Source: UBA5109 sp963975155 (GTDB lineage: Bacteria > Pseudomonadota > Gammaproteobacteria > Pseudomonadales > Pseudohongiellaceae). Taken from it: a DNA stretch of 64,000 nucleotides. The translations under genes and the position numbers were made by a program. The notes under the pieces are model-generated. The model was not told the origin of the DNA, searched no databases, and saw only the letters and a program-made list of their open reading frames with translations. The stretch's first letter is position 1, and the number at the start of each line of letters is the position of its first letter. The stretch covers positions 1-64,000 of the forward strand of contig CAXBFG010000001.1 of the NCBI GenBank assembly GCA_963975155.1, written 5' to 3'. Of this stretch, positions 49,503 through 58,882 are shown piece by piece.

Positions 49503-50849
49503 CTACTGTTGAATCGAAGTGTTCGTGGTGTTTCCTAAGTCATTCATGTGGACTCTATAGGTTTCTCTCGCGCTATAGGCCGTGATGGCCACTACCACTG
49601 TAATGGCAAAAGCTGTTGATCCGATTATGAGAGGAATGTTCATTGCTCCGGGTGGCGCTAAGGCAACGAACAAAGCAGGCAGGAATGCCGTGATCATGGT
49701 TCCCAGATTTTGAGAAATAGCCATGGCTGATACACGTGATTTCGTTGGAAACAATTCCGGATAAAAACTGGGGAAAATTGCATTGTAACCCTGATAAACG
49801 ATGCCCCACATCAAGATGGACATGGCGATGGCTAAAGGGACATGGTGAATGCTGATTGCATACAGATACGCAAATGAGAGCAGTCCTGAAGCCAATGCGC
49901 CAAAAATGATGGGTGGTCGACGGCCAATTTTATCGGAAAGTGCACCGACATAAGGAATCACCATTACGGCCACTAAATTTCCAAGTACTGGTATCCAGAG
50001 GTACACGGAAGCATCAAAATTATTACCATAGCTTTCCTGCACGGCATAGGCAGCACCAAAAATTGTTGTGACGACTGGAATAACATTCATAAGCGACATA
50101 AGCATGACTCTCAGCATGTCTTGCCAATGAAATTTCAGTGCTTCGGCCAGGGGTAGTTTAAGTATTTCTCCCTGTTGTTTTTCTTCTGTAAATGCGGGGC
50201 TTTCATTAACATTTTTTCGAATCAGATAGCCAGCATAGATAACTATAAAACTGAGTAAAAAGGGCACTCTCCAGCCCCAGCTGTAAAAAGCCTCTTCATT
50301 TAAAAAGTAGGTCAGAGGCAGGAATACCGCTGCCGCAAAAATCTGCCCGGCCTGAACCCCCTGCAGGGTGAAGCTGGCAAAAAATCCCCGCCGGCCGAAA
50401 GGGGCATGTTCCAGAATCATGGTACTTGCTCCGGAAATTTCACCAGCAACAGCGAAGCCTTGTATCAATCTTAAAAGTACCAGCAGTAAAGGTGCCAGCC
50501 AGCCGATTTGCTGATAAGTGGGCAGCAGCCCGACTAAAAATGTAGAGCCACCCATGAGAAACATGCACAACAACAGAACTTTTTTTCTGCCGTGGGTGTC
50601 GCCCCAGTAACCCAGAAAAACAGCTCCTACAGGGCGTGCAACATAGCCAACACCGTAGGTAGCCAGAGAGGCTACGATGGCTACTTTTGGATCCTGTGAA
50701 GGAAAAAACAGTTGCGGAAAAATTAAGGCAGAGGCAGTTGCATAAATAAAAAAATCATAATATTCCAGGGCAGAACCAATCCAGCCGCTAGCCGTAGCTT
50801 TTTTAGTTTGATGTTCTCCCTGAGGTTCTTGTTCTGTGCCTGAATTCAT
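49503..50849 (-). CDS. MFS transporter, metabolite:H+ symporter (MHS) family
   Basis: The protein has 448 aa with twelve hydrophobic segments. MHS features are the N-terminal GWIGSALEYYDFFIYATASALIF, the loop GYWGDTHGRKKVLL, RLIQGFAVAGEISGASTMILEHAPFGRRGF and, in the second half, VGALSDKIGRRPPI. Relatives carry shikimate, proline or betaine, dicarboxylates or alpha-ketoglutarate. It lies 64 bases downstream of aroE on the same strand, so a shikimate- or quinate-like substrate is plausible but unproven. Confidence 0.92.
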   Translation of the reverse strand: MNSGTEQEPQGEHQTKKATASGWIGSALEYYDFFIYATASALIFPQLFFPSQDPKVAIVASLATYGVGYVARPVGAVFLGYWGDTHGRKKVLLLCMFLMGGSTFLVGLLPTYQQIGWLAPLLLVLLRLIQGFAVAGEISGASTMILEHAPFGRRGFFASFTLQGVQAGQIFAAAVFLPLTYFLNEEAFYSWGWRVPFLLSFIVIYAGYLIRKNVNESPAFTEEKQQGEILKLPLAEALKFHWQDMLRVMLMSLMNVIPVVTTIFGAAYAVQESYGNNFDASVYLWIPVLGNLVAVMVIPYVGALSDKIGRRPPIIFGALASGLLSFAYLYAISIHHVPLAIAMSILMWGIVYQGYNAIFPSFYPELFPTKSRVSAMAISQNLGTMITAFLPALFVALAPPGAMNIPLIIGSTAFAITVVVAITAYSARETYRVHMNDLGNTTNTSIQQ

Positions 50850-50913
50850 CCTGATGCCTTTTATGCTTTTTTTATCGTTTGAACGGCCTTATTTTCAAAA
50901 CAAAAAGGTGCAA

Positions 50914-51753
50914 TTAAGTCGCCTTTAAGTTGCATAACATTCTGTCTCTGTCGGCTGCCAGGCCTGTAAATAACTCAAATGCCCTTGCCGCCTGATAGAC
51001 TGCCATGCGTTCCCCGTTCATGGTGAGGCAGCCTGCGGCTCGGGCATTGCTTAATAATTCTGTTTCTGGGGGAAAATAAATAATATCGGCTAACCAAAGT
51101 TCTGACCTGAGTAAGTCAGGAGATACCGGCATGCCAGGAAAATCACTCATACCCACTGGTGTGGTATTTATCAAACCGTCTGCTGTTTGTATTAGGGTTT
51201 CGCTATCTGCAACTGCGCTCACTTTATCCGCGCCAAACAGCTGATTGAGATTATCAGCTAGAGCATGGGCACGATGCATGTCTTTATCATGAATATACAG
51301 ATGCCCTGTACCAAGTTTTAACATCGCTGCCGCAATTGCACTACCGGCACCTCCAGCACCAAGTTGCACAACCTTGTTGAGGGGTACAGCGCCAAGCTCA
51401 TCTGCAAAGGCATCGATAAAACCCGAATAGTCGGTATTATGACCAATACGTTTGTTGTCTCTGAAAATTACAGTATTGACGGCGTGGATCATGCGAGCTT
51501 CATCCGAAAGTTCATCCAGAAATGGAATAATAGCTTGTTTGAAGGGGTGGGTAATGTTGAAGCCGGAAAAGCCTAATACTTCAGCGGCTCTTAAATATTC
51601 TTCCAGATCTTCTGTTGATTCGCCGGTAACAGCGAAATCATATAGTTTGTAGATTAGTTGAAAACCCTGCGCCGCAGCTTCTGACTGATGCAGCAGAGGA
51701 GATTTTGAGGCAAGAATATTTTTGCCTATTAGGCCAAGCAGAGATGGCTGCAT
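50914..51753 (-). CDS. aroE: Shikimate dehydrogenase (AroE/YdiB family)
   Basis: The protein has 279 aa. The substrate site is ASKSPLLHQ (residues 15-23) and NITHPFKQ with the catalytic lysine. The nucleotide-binding loop is LGAGGAGSAIAAAM, and NTTPVGM follows. The enzyme reduces 3-dehydroshikimate to shikimate, or oxidises quinate or shikimate in the catabolic direction. The NADP-type arginine after the Gly-rich loop is not obvious (HDKDMHRAHAL), so NAD use and a catabolic role are possible. The neighbour MHS transporter agrees with that. Confidence 0.92.
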   Translation of the reverse strand: MQPSLLGLIGKNILASKSPLLHQSEAAAQGFQLIYKLYDFAVTGESTEDLEEYLRAAEVLGFSGFNITHPFKQAIIPFLDELSDEARMIHAVNTVIFRDNKRIGHNTDYSGFIDAFADELGAVPLNKVVQLGAGGAGSAIAAAMLKLGTGHLYIHDKDMHRAHALADNLNQLFGADKVSAVADSETLIQTADGLINTTPVGMSDFPGMPVSPDLLRSELWLADIIYFPPETELLSNARAAGCLTMNGERMAVYQAARAFELFTGLAADRDRMLCNLKAT

Positions 51754-51780
51754 AGATGATTAAACCCGTTGATAATTGGT

Positions 51781-53106
51781 TTAAGTGGCGACCAACAAGC
51801 CGGATAAAATAGTCGCTATGCCCAGAAAAGACATAAAGCCGGCAATATCCGTCACAGTGGTCAATACAATTGAAGAAGATTGGGCAGGGTCCAGGCCGAA
51901 GCGCTTTAACATGATGGGAACCAGGGCTCCGGAAACTCCCGCTATAGTCATGGAAATAATCATCGCCAGTGCCATTACCAAAGCCAGGCCGCTGCTTCTG
52001 CTCCATAAGTAAACACCTAGTGCACAGGTTACGGCTATGCCTATGCCGTTCAGGAAGCCTGCTCTTAATTCTTTCATCATGACTTTGAACCAGTGTTTCA
52101 TGCTGATCTCACGCAAAGTAAGTCCGCGCATGGTAACAGCAAGTGCCTGTGCACCGGCATTTCCGGATTGTCCGGCAGCAATGGGTAATAAAATGGCTAA
52201 GGCTGTAAATTGCGCGATGGTTTCCTCAAAAATGCCAACTACTGCAGCTGCCATAAAAGCGGTGAGTAAATTAATCTGTAGCCAGGGCAGCCGTTTCCTG
52301 ACAGCAAAAAAGGTACTGGATAAAGCGCGTTCGTCCTTGCTTGCTCCTACCATGGTCTGCATATCACTACTGATGTCTTCACGCATGGCTTCCATCAAGC
52401 CCTGACTGCGAACAACACCGATCAATTTAAAATTGATATCAACTACCGGTACAGTATCGATAGCAAATTTTTCCAGTTTATCCAGCAACTCTTCTTTAGA
52501 ATCCGTTGCGGTAACGTAAGTTATAATGGGTCTGGAAATGGAATTAAGTTGTTGTTTGCCATCTACTAAAGCCAGTTTCTGAATTTCCACTTCGGCTTCT
52601 AATTTCATTTCATCATTTAATAAGAAAAGATGCTGGATGGAATCCATGTTCAGGGATTTTAGTTGTCTGATAGCATCGTTAACCACGGTGTTTTTATTGA
52701 AAGCAATAATATGCGAACTCATTATCCTTCCAATACTGTCTTCGGGATAAGCCAACAGTGAGCGGTATTCTTTTGCGGTACTTTCACTCATCGCGGCAAA
52801 GTATTCTTCACGTTTATCGGCTGATAATCGACTCAAGAGGGCGAGTGAAGTACTCGTATCCATATTGAGCAGCAAGTCGTTGGCAAAGCTCATTGAAAAA
52901 CATTTGAAAATTTCATCTGCAGTTCCAGGAGCAATGTTTTCGAATACATTGGCGGCGATGTAATGATCCTGCTGCTCCAGCATTTCTGCTGCCTGTAGAT
53001 GGTGAATATTTTCCAGTTCACGGGCAGCTATTGCAGGATGGTTCAGGAAAAATGCCCTGTTTAAATTAAAAACAGGTCCTTTAACCAACATTGATTCACT
53101 TTGCAT
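51781..53106 (-). CDS. MgtE-family divalent-cation transporter
   Basis: The protein has 441 aa. An N-terminal MgtE helical domain (to about 120, with LADKREEYFAAMSESTAKEYRSLLAYPEDSIGRIM region) is followed by a CBS pair (about 125-250) and a five-span membrane domain. The latter has LPIAAGQSGNAGAQALAVTMRGL and PAQSSSIVLTTVTDIAGF, the ion-path motifs of MgtE. Mg2+ binding at the CBS and N domains gates the channel. It starts 24 bases after the TM-less MgtE-like gene. Confidence 0.9.
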   Translation of the reverse strand: MQSESMLVKGPVFNLNRAFFLNHPAIAARELENIHHLQAAEMLEQQDHYIAANVFENIAPGTADEIFKCFSMSFANDLLLNMDTSTSLALLSRLSADKREEYFAAMSESTAKEYRSLLAYPEDSIGRIMSSHIIAFNKNTVVNDAIRQLKSLNMDSIQHLFLLNDEMKLEAEVEIQKLALVDGKQQLNSISRPIITYVTATDSKEELLDKLEKFAIDTVPVVDINFKLIGVVRSQGLMEAMREDISSDMQTMVGASKDERALSSTFFAVRKRLPWLQINLLTAFMAAAVVGIFEETIAQFTALAILLPIAAGQSGNAGAQALAVTMRGLTLREISMKHWFKVMMKELRAGFLNGIGIAVTCALGVYLWSRSSGLALVMALAMIISMTIAGVSGALVPIMLKRFGLDPAQSSSIVLTTVTDIAGFMSFLGIATILSGLLVAT

Positions 53107-53130
53107 TTTAAATTACCGGTCGTTGATTGA

Positions 53131-53958
53131 TTATTCTATGACATTCATGACGGTACTAAATAAAACCAGCAGTGTCTTTCCGTAAACTTCCAGAATTCCC
53201 GAAACCAGGTCGCTGGAATCGGCTTGCTCACTGGGGGCTTTATTGACTTCCTTTAAACCTATACGCAAATCGGCATGTTTTAAAACACCGAGAAACTGCT
53301 CATTCATATCAATGACTGAGACTACATCGGATTTTTCCCAAATGGATAATTCAGCGACCTGTTCCAGCAACATATTGGCAGAGATGAGCGGTGTATTTTT
53401 TTCTGCGATATCAAGAGCCAGAAATTTTTTATTGGCTTTCAGTAAATCGAGTGAAGTGATGCGACCAGCCAGTTTGCCGTTTCGGTCTATGATGTAGACA
53501 AAGTCGGCATAAACTTCTTCGGGGGTCTTTTTTAAATGACTCAATACCTCGGCCACTGTCATATCAGAGGTTATGGATGCAAATACCGGACGCATCCAGG
53601 CTCCTATGGATTGTGAAGAGAACCTGAGTAATAAGTTACAGGCATTTTTTATATTGGCAGAATATTTATCCAGGATCCGGGCTTTGTCATTTTTAGGCAG
53701 GTTTCTAAGAATTTTCGCCAGTGCCGTGACTTCCAGATCAGCCAGTAAGCCGGCAGCTTCATCCGCGCCTAGATAAATACAGACTTTTGATGAATAGAAA
53801 GGAAGCATATTTCTGAGCAGAATATTTTGATAATCAGAAGGAATGCTTTGCAGAAATCCAGCAAGTTCTGCTATGTCGCTTTTTTCAAGAATTTTTGCCG
53901 CTAATTCGGGCTCCTCATGAATAAAACTTAGAGCCAGTGTTTGCTTTTCATCGGGCAT
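53131..53958 (-). CDS. Soluble MgtE N-domain/CBS protein without transport domain
   Basis: The protein has 275 aa. The MgtE helical N domain (EEPELAAKILEKSDIAELAGFLQSI; DEAAGLLADLEVTALAKILRNLPKNDKARILDKY) leads to CBS repeats (VAEVLSHLKKTPEEVYADFVYIIDRNGKLAGRITSLDLL; IDMNEQFLGVLKHADL). After residue 245 there is one short hydrophobic end and no five-span channel. It directly precedes a complete MgtE gene, so it may be a regulatory partner or a sensor. It could also be a duplicate that lost its membrane part, but the frame is fully open. Confidence 0.85.
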   Translation of the reverse strand: MPDEKQTLALSFIHEEPELAAKILEKSDIAELAGFLQSIPSDYQNILLRNMLPFYSSKVCIYLGADEAAGLLADLEVTALAKILRNLPKNDKARILDKYSANIKNACNLLLRFSSQSIGAWMRPVFASITSDMTVAEVLSHLKKTPEEVYADFVYIIDRNGKLAGRITSLDLLKANKKFLALDIAEKNTPLISANMLLEQVAELSIWEKSDVVSVIDMNEQFLGVLKHADLRIGLKEVNKAPSEQADSSDLVSGILEVYGKTLLVLFSTVMNVIE

Positions 53959-53987
53959 ATTATCCCCTGACTTGTTTGTAAACGAAT

Positions 53988-54845
53988 TTACTGTCTTGTG
54001 CGTATATGACTGACATATTCATGAAAATATTTTGCTGGAATAATTGATTTGCCATTAGCATTTTCAATGACGATACTTGCCTGAGATACTTCGATGATTT
54101 CCCCTTCTGTATCTGCAATTTTTAAATGATCTCCTGCCTCACAGTGTTTGCGAAAATATTGGGCGCCGATAATGTTGGCGACCAGATCTTTGGCGCCAAG
54201 GCTAAAGGCCAGCACAGCCCCCGCGAGAAGGATGGCGATTACGGCTACGATAATGTTACTGAGGAAACCAATATTCAAGCCGATTTGTTCAACACCAATA
54301 ATTATCGCACCGCAGATAATGGCAATTTGTATGACTTTAGCCATTACCTGACTTTGCTGAATACCGGCTTTATGTGCTGCAGTAATGATTGCTGTTTTTG
54401 CCAGATTGCTTAGCAGGAAGCCGCCGAGGATGATGAGCATGCCCGTTATTATCCCCGGCAGATACGCAAATAGTTCTTCGAGCCAGCCGGAGAAAAGATC
54501 CCAGCCCAGAATATTTGCCGCCACTGCCAGGAAAAAAATCATGACAATCCAGTAGACGGTTTTACTGATGATTTTGGCGTAGGAATGTTTGATTTTTTCC
54601 TGATTAAAATCGGTACTGCGATTCACACGGGCAAAAAGGGAGTCAAGACTCTGTATGAGTTTTTGGGCACTTAAAGACAATGCTTTGGCAATTCCCCAGC
54701 CAATCAGGAGCAGCGCAGCAGCACCTATGACCTGTGGGGCATAGCTGACCAGTTGCTGGGAAATATCATTGAGTGTTTCCCGGATTGCTGCACCCCAGCT
54801 AAAAAGGGTTTCTGTATTTTCTGTAACTATCTGGTTGTCAGCCAT
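53988..54845 (-). CDS. Small-conductance mechanosensitive channel-like protein (MscS type)
   Basis: The protein has 285 aa. Several membrane helices (about 35-55, 90-115, 130-155, 190-225) precede the MscS beta domain: SLGAKDLVANIIGAQYFRKHCEAGDHLKI, ADTEGEIIEVSQASIVIENANGKSIIPAKYF. It lacks the long C-terminal cage of E. coli MscS. It probably opens under membrane tension. It is in a minus-strand run from rimK to aroE with short gaps. Confidence 0.9.
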   Translation of the reverse strand: MADNQIVTENTETLFSWGAAIRETLNDISQQLVSYAPQVIGAAALLLIGWGIAKALSLSAQKLIQSLDSLFARVNRSTDFNQEKIKHSYAKIISKTVYWIVMIFFLAVAANILGWDLFSGWLEELFAYLPGIITGMLIILGGFLLSNLAKTAIITAAHKAGIQQSQVMAKVIQIAIICGAIIIGVEQIGLNIGFLSNIIVAVIAILLAGAVLAFSLGAKDLVANIIGAQYFRKHCEAGDHLKIADTEGEIIEVSQASIVIENANGKSIIPAKYFHEYVSHIRTRQ

Positions 54846-54884
54846 AAGCAGGCCTCCGGTTTTATATACGTTTTGGGTCGTTAA

Positions 54885-55913
54885 CTATTCCAGTTGTAAT
54901 GTATCAAAATCTCCCAGAGATTCCTCTACTGCATCTGAATCTTTAAAGGTGGCAATATGAAACAGGGCATCACCATTATTCACCAGTGGGATCATTGTCA
55001 TGCCAATAATGATGCCGGTCTTTATGGCTTGCACCTTGATCCTTTCATCGCCATAGGGATTGGACAAGGTACCTAATAACTCACCGCTATTTACTTTATC
55101 ACCCAGTTTTTTAGCTATTCGTAAACTGCCGCTGTGTGGAGCTCTGACCCAGTAACTGGATCTGGCCCAGAAGATTTCCTTATTGACCTTCATCCTTTTG
55201 CTGGGGGCTTTTTCTATCATGCCGATGGCACGCATAACAGATAGAATTCCGCTCAGTCCGGTACGGATCACATGCTCATCAAATCGGAGTGCTTCACCTC
55301 CTTCAAATAACAGGGTAGGGATGCCCAGCTCTGCTGCATTTTGGCGCAGAGATCCGTCCCGGATGCTTGAATTTATCATGACAGGAACGCCAAAAGCCTG
55401 GGCAACATTTTTAGTTGCCTCATCATCGAGTAAGGCTCTGATCTGAGGTAAATTAGATCGGTGAATGGCTCCTGTGTGCAAATCGATGCCGTGTGTGCAC
55501 TTCTTTACAATTTCATTCATAAAAGTATAGGCAATCTGTCCGCCCAGTGAGCCGCTTTCTGAACCCGGGAAACAGCGATTTAAATCCCTGCGATCAGGTA
55601 AATATCTTGAGTTGCTGTTAAAGCCAGGTACATTGACGATTGGAATGGCGATTAAAGTGCCTTTAATCCGCGAATTAATCTCCTTGCGCTTTAATAATCG
55701 CTTGATGATTTCGACGCCGTTAATTTCATCGCCATGAATCGCTGCGCTCACAAACAGAATCGGGCCTGCTTGCCTGCCTCTTACAACTTCTATTGGAATC
55801 GATAATTCTGTGTAATCAAATAATTTGGCTACAGACAATTCGATTTTTTTTCGCTGTCCATTCGCGATGCTTGTACCGCCAATTTGCAGGGTGGCGGCCC
55901 CTTGTTGCGTCAT
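54885..55913 (-). CDS. M14-type succinylglutamate desuccinylase/aspartoacylase family protein
   Basis: The protein has 342 aa. Zinc ligands are in SAAIHGDEINGVE (H and E) and GIDLHTG (H). The NSRYLPDRRDLNRCFPG segment has the arginines, and PTLLFEGGEALRF has the catalytic Glu. A C-terminal barrel-sandwich-like part (LRIAKKLGDKVNSGELLGTLSNPYGDE) follows. It begins three bases after rimK, a pairing of ligase and putative amidase or deacylase repeatedly seen in gammaproteobacteria. Its partner substrate may be RimK-modified glutamate. Confidence 0.9.
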   Translation of the reverse strand: MTQQGAATLQIGGTSIANGQRKKIELSVAKLFDYTELSIPIEVVRGRQAGPILFVSAAIHGDEINGVEIIKRLLKRKEINSRIKGTLIAIPIVNVPGFNSNSRYLPDRRDLNRCFPGSESGSLGGQIAYTFMNEIVKKCTHGIDLHTGAIHRSNLPQIRALLDDEATKNVAQAFGVPVMINSSIRDGSLRQNAAELGIPTLLFEGGEALRFDEHVIRTGLSGILSVMRAIGMIEKAPSKRMKVNKEIFWARSSYWVRAPHSGSLRIAKKLGDKVNSGELLGTLSNPYGDERIKVQAIKTGIIIGMTMIPLVNNGDALFHIATFKDSDAVEESLGDFDTLQLE

Positions 55914-55916
55914 AGC

Positions 55917-56831
55917 TTAACCTTTCCCTCTCATTTTATTAGCGCCTCTTTGTGAATCTTTTTCTATGTATTCGATAATTGCGCCGGCGACATCTTTACC
56001 TGTTGCGGCTTCAATGCCCTCAAGCCCCGGTGATGAATTGACCTCAAGTACCAAGGGGCCGTGTGCTGAACGAATAATATCGACACCTGCAACGTCCAGA
56101 CCTATGACTTTGGCAGCCTGCACAGCCAGTCTTCTTTCTGCCGGAGTCAGTTTTACCACGGTTGCTGTACCACCCATATGTAAATTAGATCTGAATTCGC
56201 CTTCCTTGGCCTGTCTCTGCATGGCAGCAATGACCTTATCGCCAATGACAAAGCAACGAATATCAGCACCGCCGGCTTCCTTAATGAATTCCTGAATTAA
56301 AATATCCGCATCAAGACCACGAAAGGCATTAATAACACTTTCTGCCGCCTTATTCGTCTCCGCCAGAACGACGCCTTCACCATGGGTACTTTGCATGATC
56401 TTGACGATCAATGGGGCCTTGCCGACCAGGTTGATTAATTCCTGAGTGGCGTCGGCAGCATGTGCATAGCCCGTGATTGGCATGCCAACGCCTTTACGTG
56501 CCAGTAACTGATGAGCACGTAATTTATCCCTGGATCGGGATAACGAAACAGATTCAACAACGGAATACACACCGGCAACCTCAAACTGCCTTAACACGGC
56601 TGTGCCATAAGCCGTTATGGAGGCACCAATACGAGGTATTACGGCATCAAAATTCAGCATTTCAGACTGTCCACTGGATTTGTAATAAACCACGGGATTA
56701 CTGGCATTAATATTCATATAACACTTCAACACATCAACCACTTTCACATCATGATCACGCGCTTTGGCTGCTTCCACCAGTCTTCTGGTGGAATATAAAT
56801 TTTTGTTTCTCGATAAAATGCCGATTCTCAT
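55917..56831 (-). CDS. rimK: RimK, ATP-grasp glutamate ligase
   Basis: The protein has 304 aa, close to E. coli RimK at 300. It has MRIGILSRNKNLYSTRRLVEAAKARDHDVKVVD, then SLSRSRDKLRAHQLLARKGVGMPITGYA, KIMQSTHGEGVVLAE, FIKEAGGADIRCFVIG and EVNSSPGLEGIEAATGKDVA of the ATP-grasp fold. RimK adds glutamates to ribosomal protein S6 and can make poly-glutamate. It is the first gene of the minus-strand cluster that continues with M14, MscS and MgtE genes. Confidence 0.95.
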   Translation of the reverse strand: MRIGILSRNKNLYSTRRLVEAAKARDHDVKVVDVLKCYMNINASNPVVYYKSSGQSEMLNFDAVIPRIGASITAYGTAVLRQFEVAGVYSVVESVSLSRSRDKLRAHQLLARKGVGMPITGYAHAADATQELINLVGKAPLIVKIMQSTHGEGVVLAETNKAAESVINAFRGLDADILIQEFIKEAGGADIRCFVIGDKVIAAMQRQAKEGEFRSNLHMGGTATVVKLTPAERRLAVQAAKVIGLDVAGVDIIRSAHGPLVLEVNSSPGLEGIEAATGKDVAGAIIEYIEKDSQRGANKMRGKG

Positions 56832-56983
56832 TACTTCTGCCTTATAAATGGAAATTGAATGCTATGAAACCTTATACCTTATTTGAGCAATAAAAGAGAC
56901 AAGAAAAAGTTGCCAGATAAAAACAGCTGCGGCTTTTATGTAGTATGTAGATAGCGGATGTTAAAGCTCTAGGTAGGTAAGAG

Positions 56984-57013
56984 TGATGAATTTACCAAGC
57001 GGTAAATTCATCA
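56984..57013. terminator. Perfect 13-base hairpin after the sulfatase gene
   Basis: TGATGAATTTACC and GGTAAATTCATCA arms around AAGC. It lies 42 bases past the sulfatase stop (minus strand) and upstream of rimK. It lacks a T run, so it may be a rho-independent-like stop of low strength or a processing or binding site. Confidence 0.5.
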
Positions 57014-57054
57014 CTAAAGCAGGGTTTTAATGCAGACAAAACTAAAGTCTGATT

Positions 57055-58533
57055 TTAATTTCCCTGCAGGCGTTGTAACTCATCGATGCCACCTACAGGA
57101 GCCATATGGGTATTGGCCGGTGGTATTCTGGCTGCCAGTGCAGCTTTTATTTCTGCATAACGGGGATCATCGGCAAGGTTAATATATTCATTAGGGTCAA
57201 GGGCATTATCGTAGAGCTCTTCTTCGCCGTCAGAATAGATAATATAGCGATGTTTATCGTCTCTTACAGTGAAGTTACCGTAGTCTCCATAAGTTGTAAT
57301 GGCGACATCGTCCCAGGCCATATCAGGGTTCTCCAGCAAGGGCACCAAGCTATTGCCATCTATCTGTTCAGGACGATCAAGGCCCGCCAGTTCAGCCAGT
57401 GTTGCATAGATACTGAGCGTGGAAACAACTTCATCCGATCGCGAACCAGGAGTTGTGACGCCGGGAGCTACAATTATAAAGGGCACTCTGGTAGTTTCAT
57501 CCCAGAGGGTCATTTTGCCCCAGCTATCTTTTTCACCGAGATGGAAACCGTGATCAGCCCATAGGACGATGATGGTGTTATCGGCCTGGCCACTTTCATC
57601 CAGGGCATCGATCAATTCGCCTACCATGGCATCGGAAAAACTGACTGCAGCCATATAGCCCTGAACTGCTTCCTGCCATTTGCGTGTACCGCGTTCCTTG
57701 ATCCAGTCCATTGTCGATTCATTCAGGTCGGGTTCGGCGCCAGCCAGATCGGCATAGACTGCAGGGACATCATCCAGGTCATTTTCAAGATAATCAGGCA
57801 GGATGACGTCTTCAACAGGGTACATGTCGAAATATTTTTTAGGGGCATACCAGGGCAGGTGGGGACGAAAAATACCGGCAGATAGAAAGCGTGGACCTGT
57901 GCGAGCCGCTCTTAACTGCTGGCTCACCCAGTTTACAACCTGGCCATCTCCCATGGCGGCATCTGTGGTGATGGTTGGGGCAAAATCAAAACCACCCGTG
58001 CTGATGCCATTGCCTGCGACACTATTTGGGCCGCGTCCTGAAGGAGGATAGACTTCATCGGGTAATTGACGATCGAGGGAGGGGAAATAGGCATCCCAGG
58101 CGTTGACATCCTGCTGACCACCAAAAGCCTGGGCTGCATAGGTATGGGCATGAAACAGTTTACCGCCGCCAAGGGTCAGATAATCATTGTTCCTGAAATA
58201 ACGAGGCAGGGAGATAGCATCATCAAAGGTCGGGTTTGTACGCCAATCGCCAAGCTGCGTATAGACACCGCTACTGAAAGGGCTCATACCAAATAAAATA
58301 GCAGTTCTGGCTGGCAAACAGGCGGCTGCAGGAGTATGCGCATTGGTGAATAACATACCGCGTGCCGCCAAGGCATCAATATTAGGAGTCTTGGTCTGTG
58401 GATGACCACCAAGTACGCCGACCCAGTCGTTCAGATCATCAACGGCAATAAACAGAACATCAGGTTTATCCTGAGAATATGCAGGATTCAGAATAGCCAG
58501 CGTTGTACAGAGCAGGAGGAAATTTTTCAGCAT
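57055..58533 (-). CDS. Exported sulfatase (formylglycine type)
   Basis: The protein has 492 aa. The signal peptide ends near residue 20 (NPAYSQ). Metal residues D32-D33 (VDDLNDW), the formylglycine site C72-LPA-R76 in AACLPART and the motif LWADHGFHLGE show a type I sulfatase of the iduronate-2-sulfatase/choline-sulfatase-like group. C72 needs an FGE or anaerobic sulfatase maturase; none is in the window. It is divergent from a TonB receptor, a common pairing in sulfated-glycan or sulfate-ester use. Confidence 0.93.
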   Translation of the reverse strand: MLKNFLLLCTTLAILNPAYSQDKPDVLFIAVDDLNDWVGVLGGHPQTKTPNIDALAARGMLFTNAHTPAAACLPARTAILFGMSPFSSGVYTQLGDWRTNPTFDDAISLPRYFRNNDYLTLGGGKLFHAHTYAAQAFGGQQDVNAWDAYFPSLDRQLPDEVYPPSGRGPNSVAGNGISTGGFDFAPTITTDAAMGDGQVVNWVSQQLRAARTGPRFLSAGIFRPHLPWYAPKKYFDMYPVEDVILPDYLENDLDDVPAVYADLAGAEPDLNESTMDWIKERGTRKWQEAVQGYMAAVSFSDAMVGELIDALDESGQADNTIIVLWADHGFHLGEKDSWGKMTLWDETTRVPFIIVAPGVTTPGSRSDEVVSTLSIYATLAELAGLDRPEQIDGNSLVPLLENPDMAWDDVAITTYGDYGNFTVRDDKHRYIIYSDGEEELYDNALDPNEYINLADDPRYAEIKAALAARIPPANTHMAPVGGIDELQRLQGN

Positions 58534-58600
58534 ACCAGGTGTCCCATTGTTTTAGTTATATGTCAGTCATCTTATCCCTAATTTCCCAACCCCGAAAGGG

Positions 58601-58627
58601 GGGAGGGGTGCAAGCGGCACCCCTCCC
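58601..58627. repeat. Strong G/C hairpin in the sulfatase-TonB receptor gap
   Basis: GGGAGGGGTGC and GCACCCCTCCC make an 11-base perfect stem with an AAGCG loop, with a further CCCC/GGGG flank. It lies 68 bases upstream of the sulfatase start and 256 bases before the receptor start in the 349-base divergent region. It could influence a leader RNA or be a mobile palindrome. The rest of the gap has only A/T-rich promoter-like sequence, with AAAGGGG as the receptor ribosome site. Confidence 0.65.
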
Positions 58628-58882
58628 AGGGGAGCAGTATAAGATAAATAATGAAAAAGGATGAAGCTCTCTAAAAATCATCTTTATTATTTTTAATTGT
58701 ATAGACCACTTAAATTCCCAAAAGCGAACCTGCGATAACAAATAATGTCCGATGACAGTTCGCGAATCGATTCTGAGTTTGTCTCTATAAAGGTAAATAG
58801 CGTCAAATTACAGCAATACAGAAATCAATTCTGACCAATAGCTGGCTATTTTTAAAAATAATATCTTTTAAAGGGGAAAAAA

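Noticed and set aside
53131..53958. Frameshifted or broken mgtE
   Set aside because: The frame is complete, has its own start and stop, and the next gene also has its own N and CBS domains, so it is a separate gene and not a fragment.
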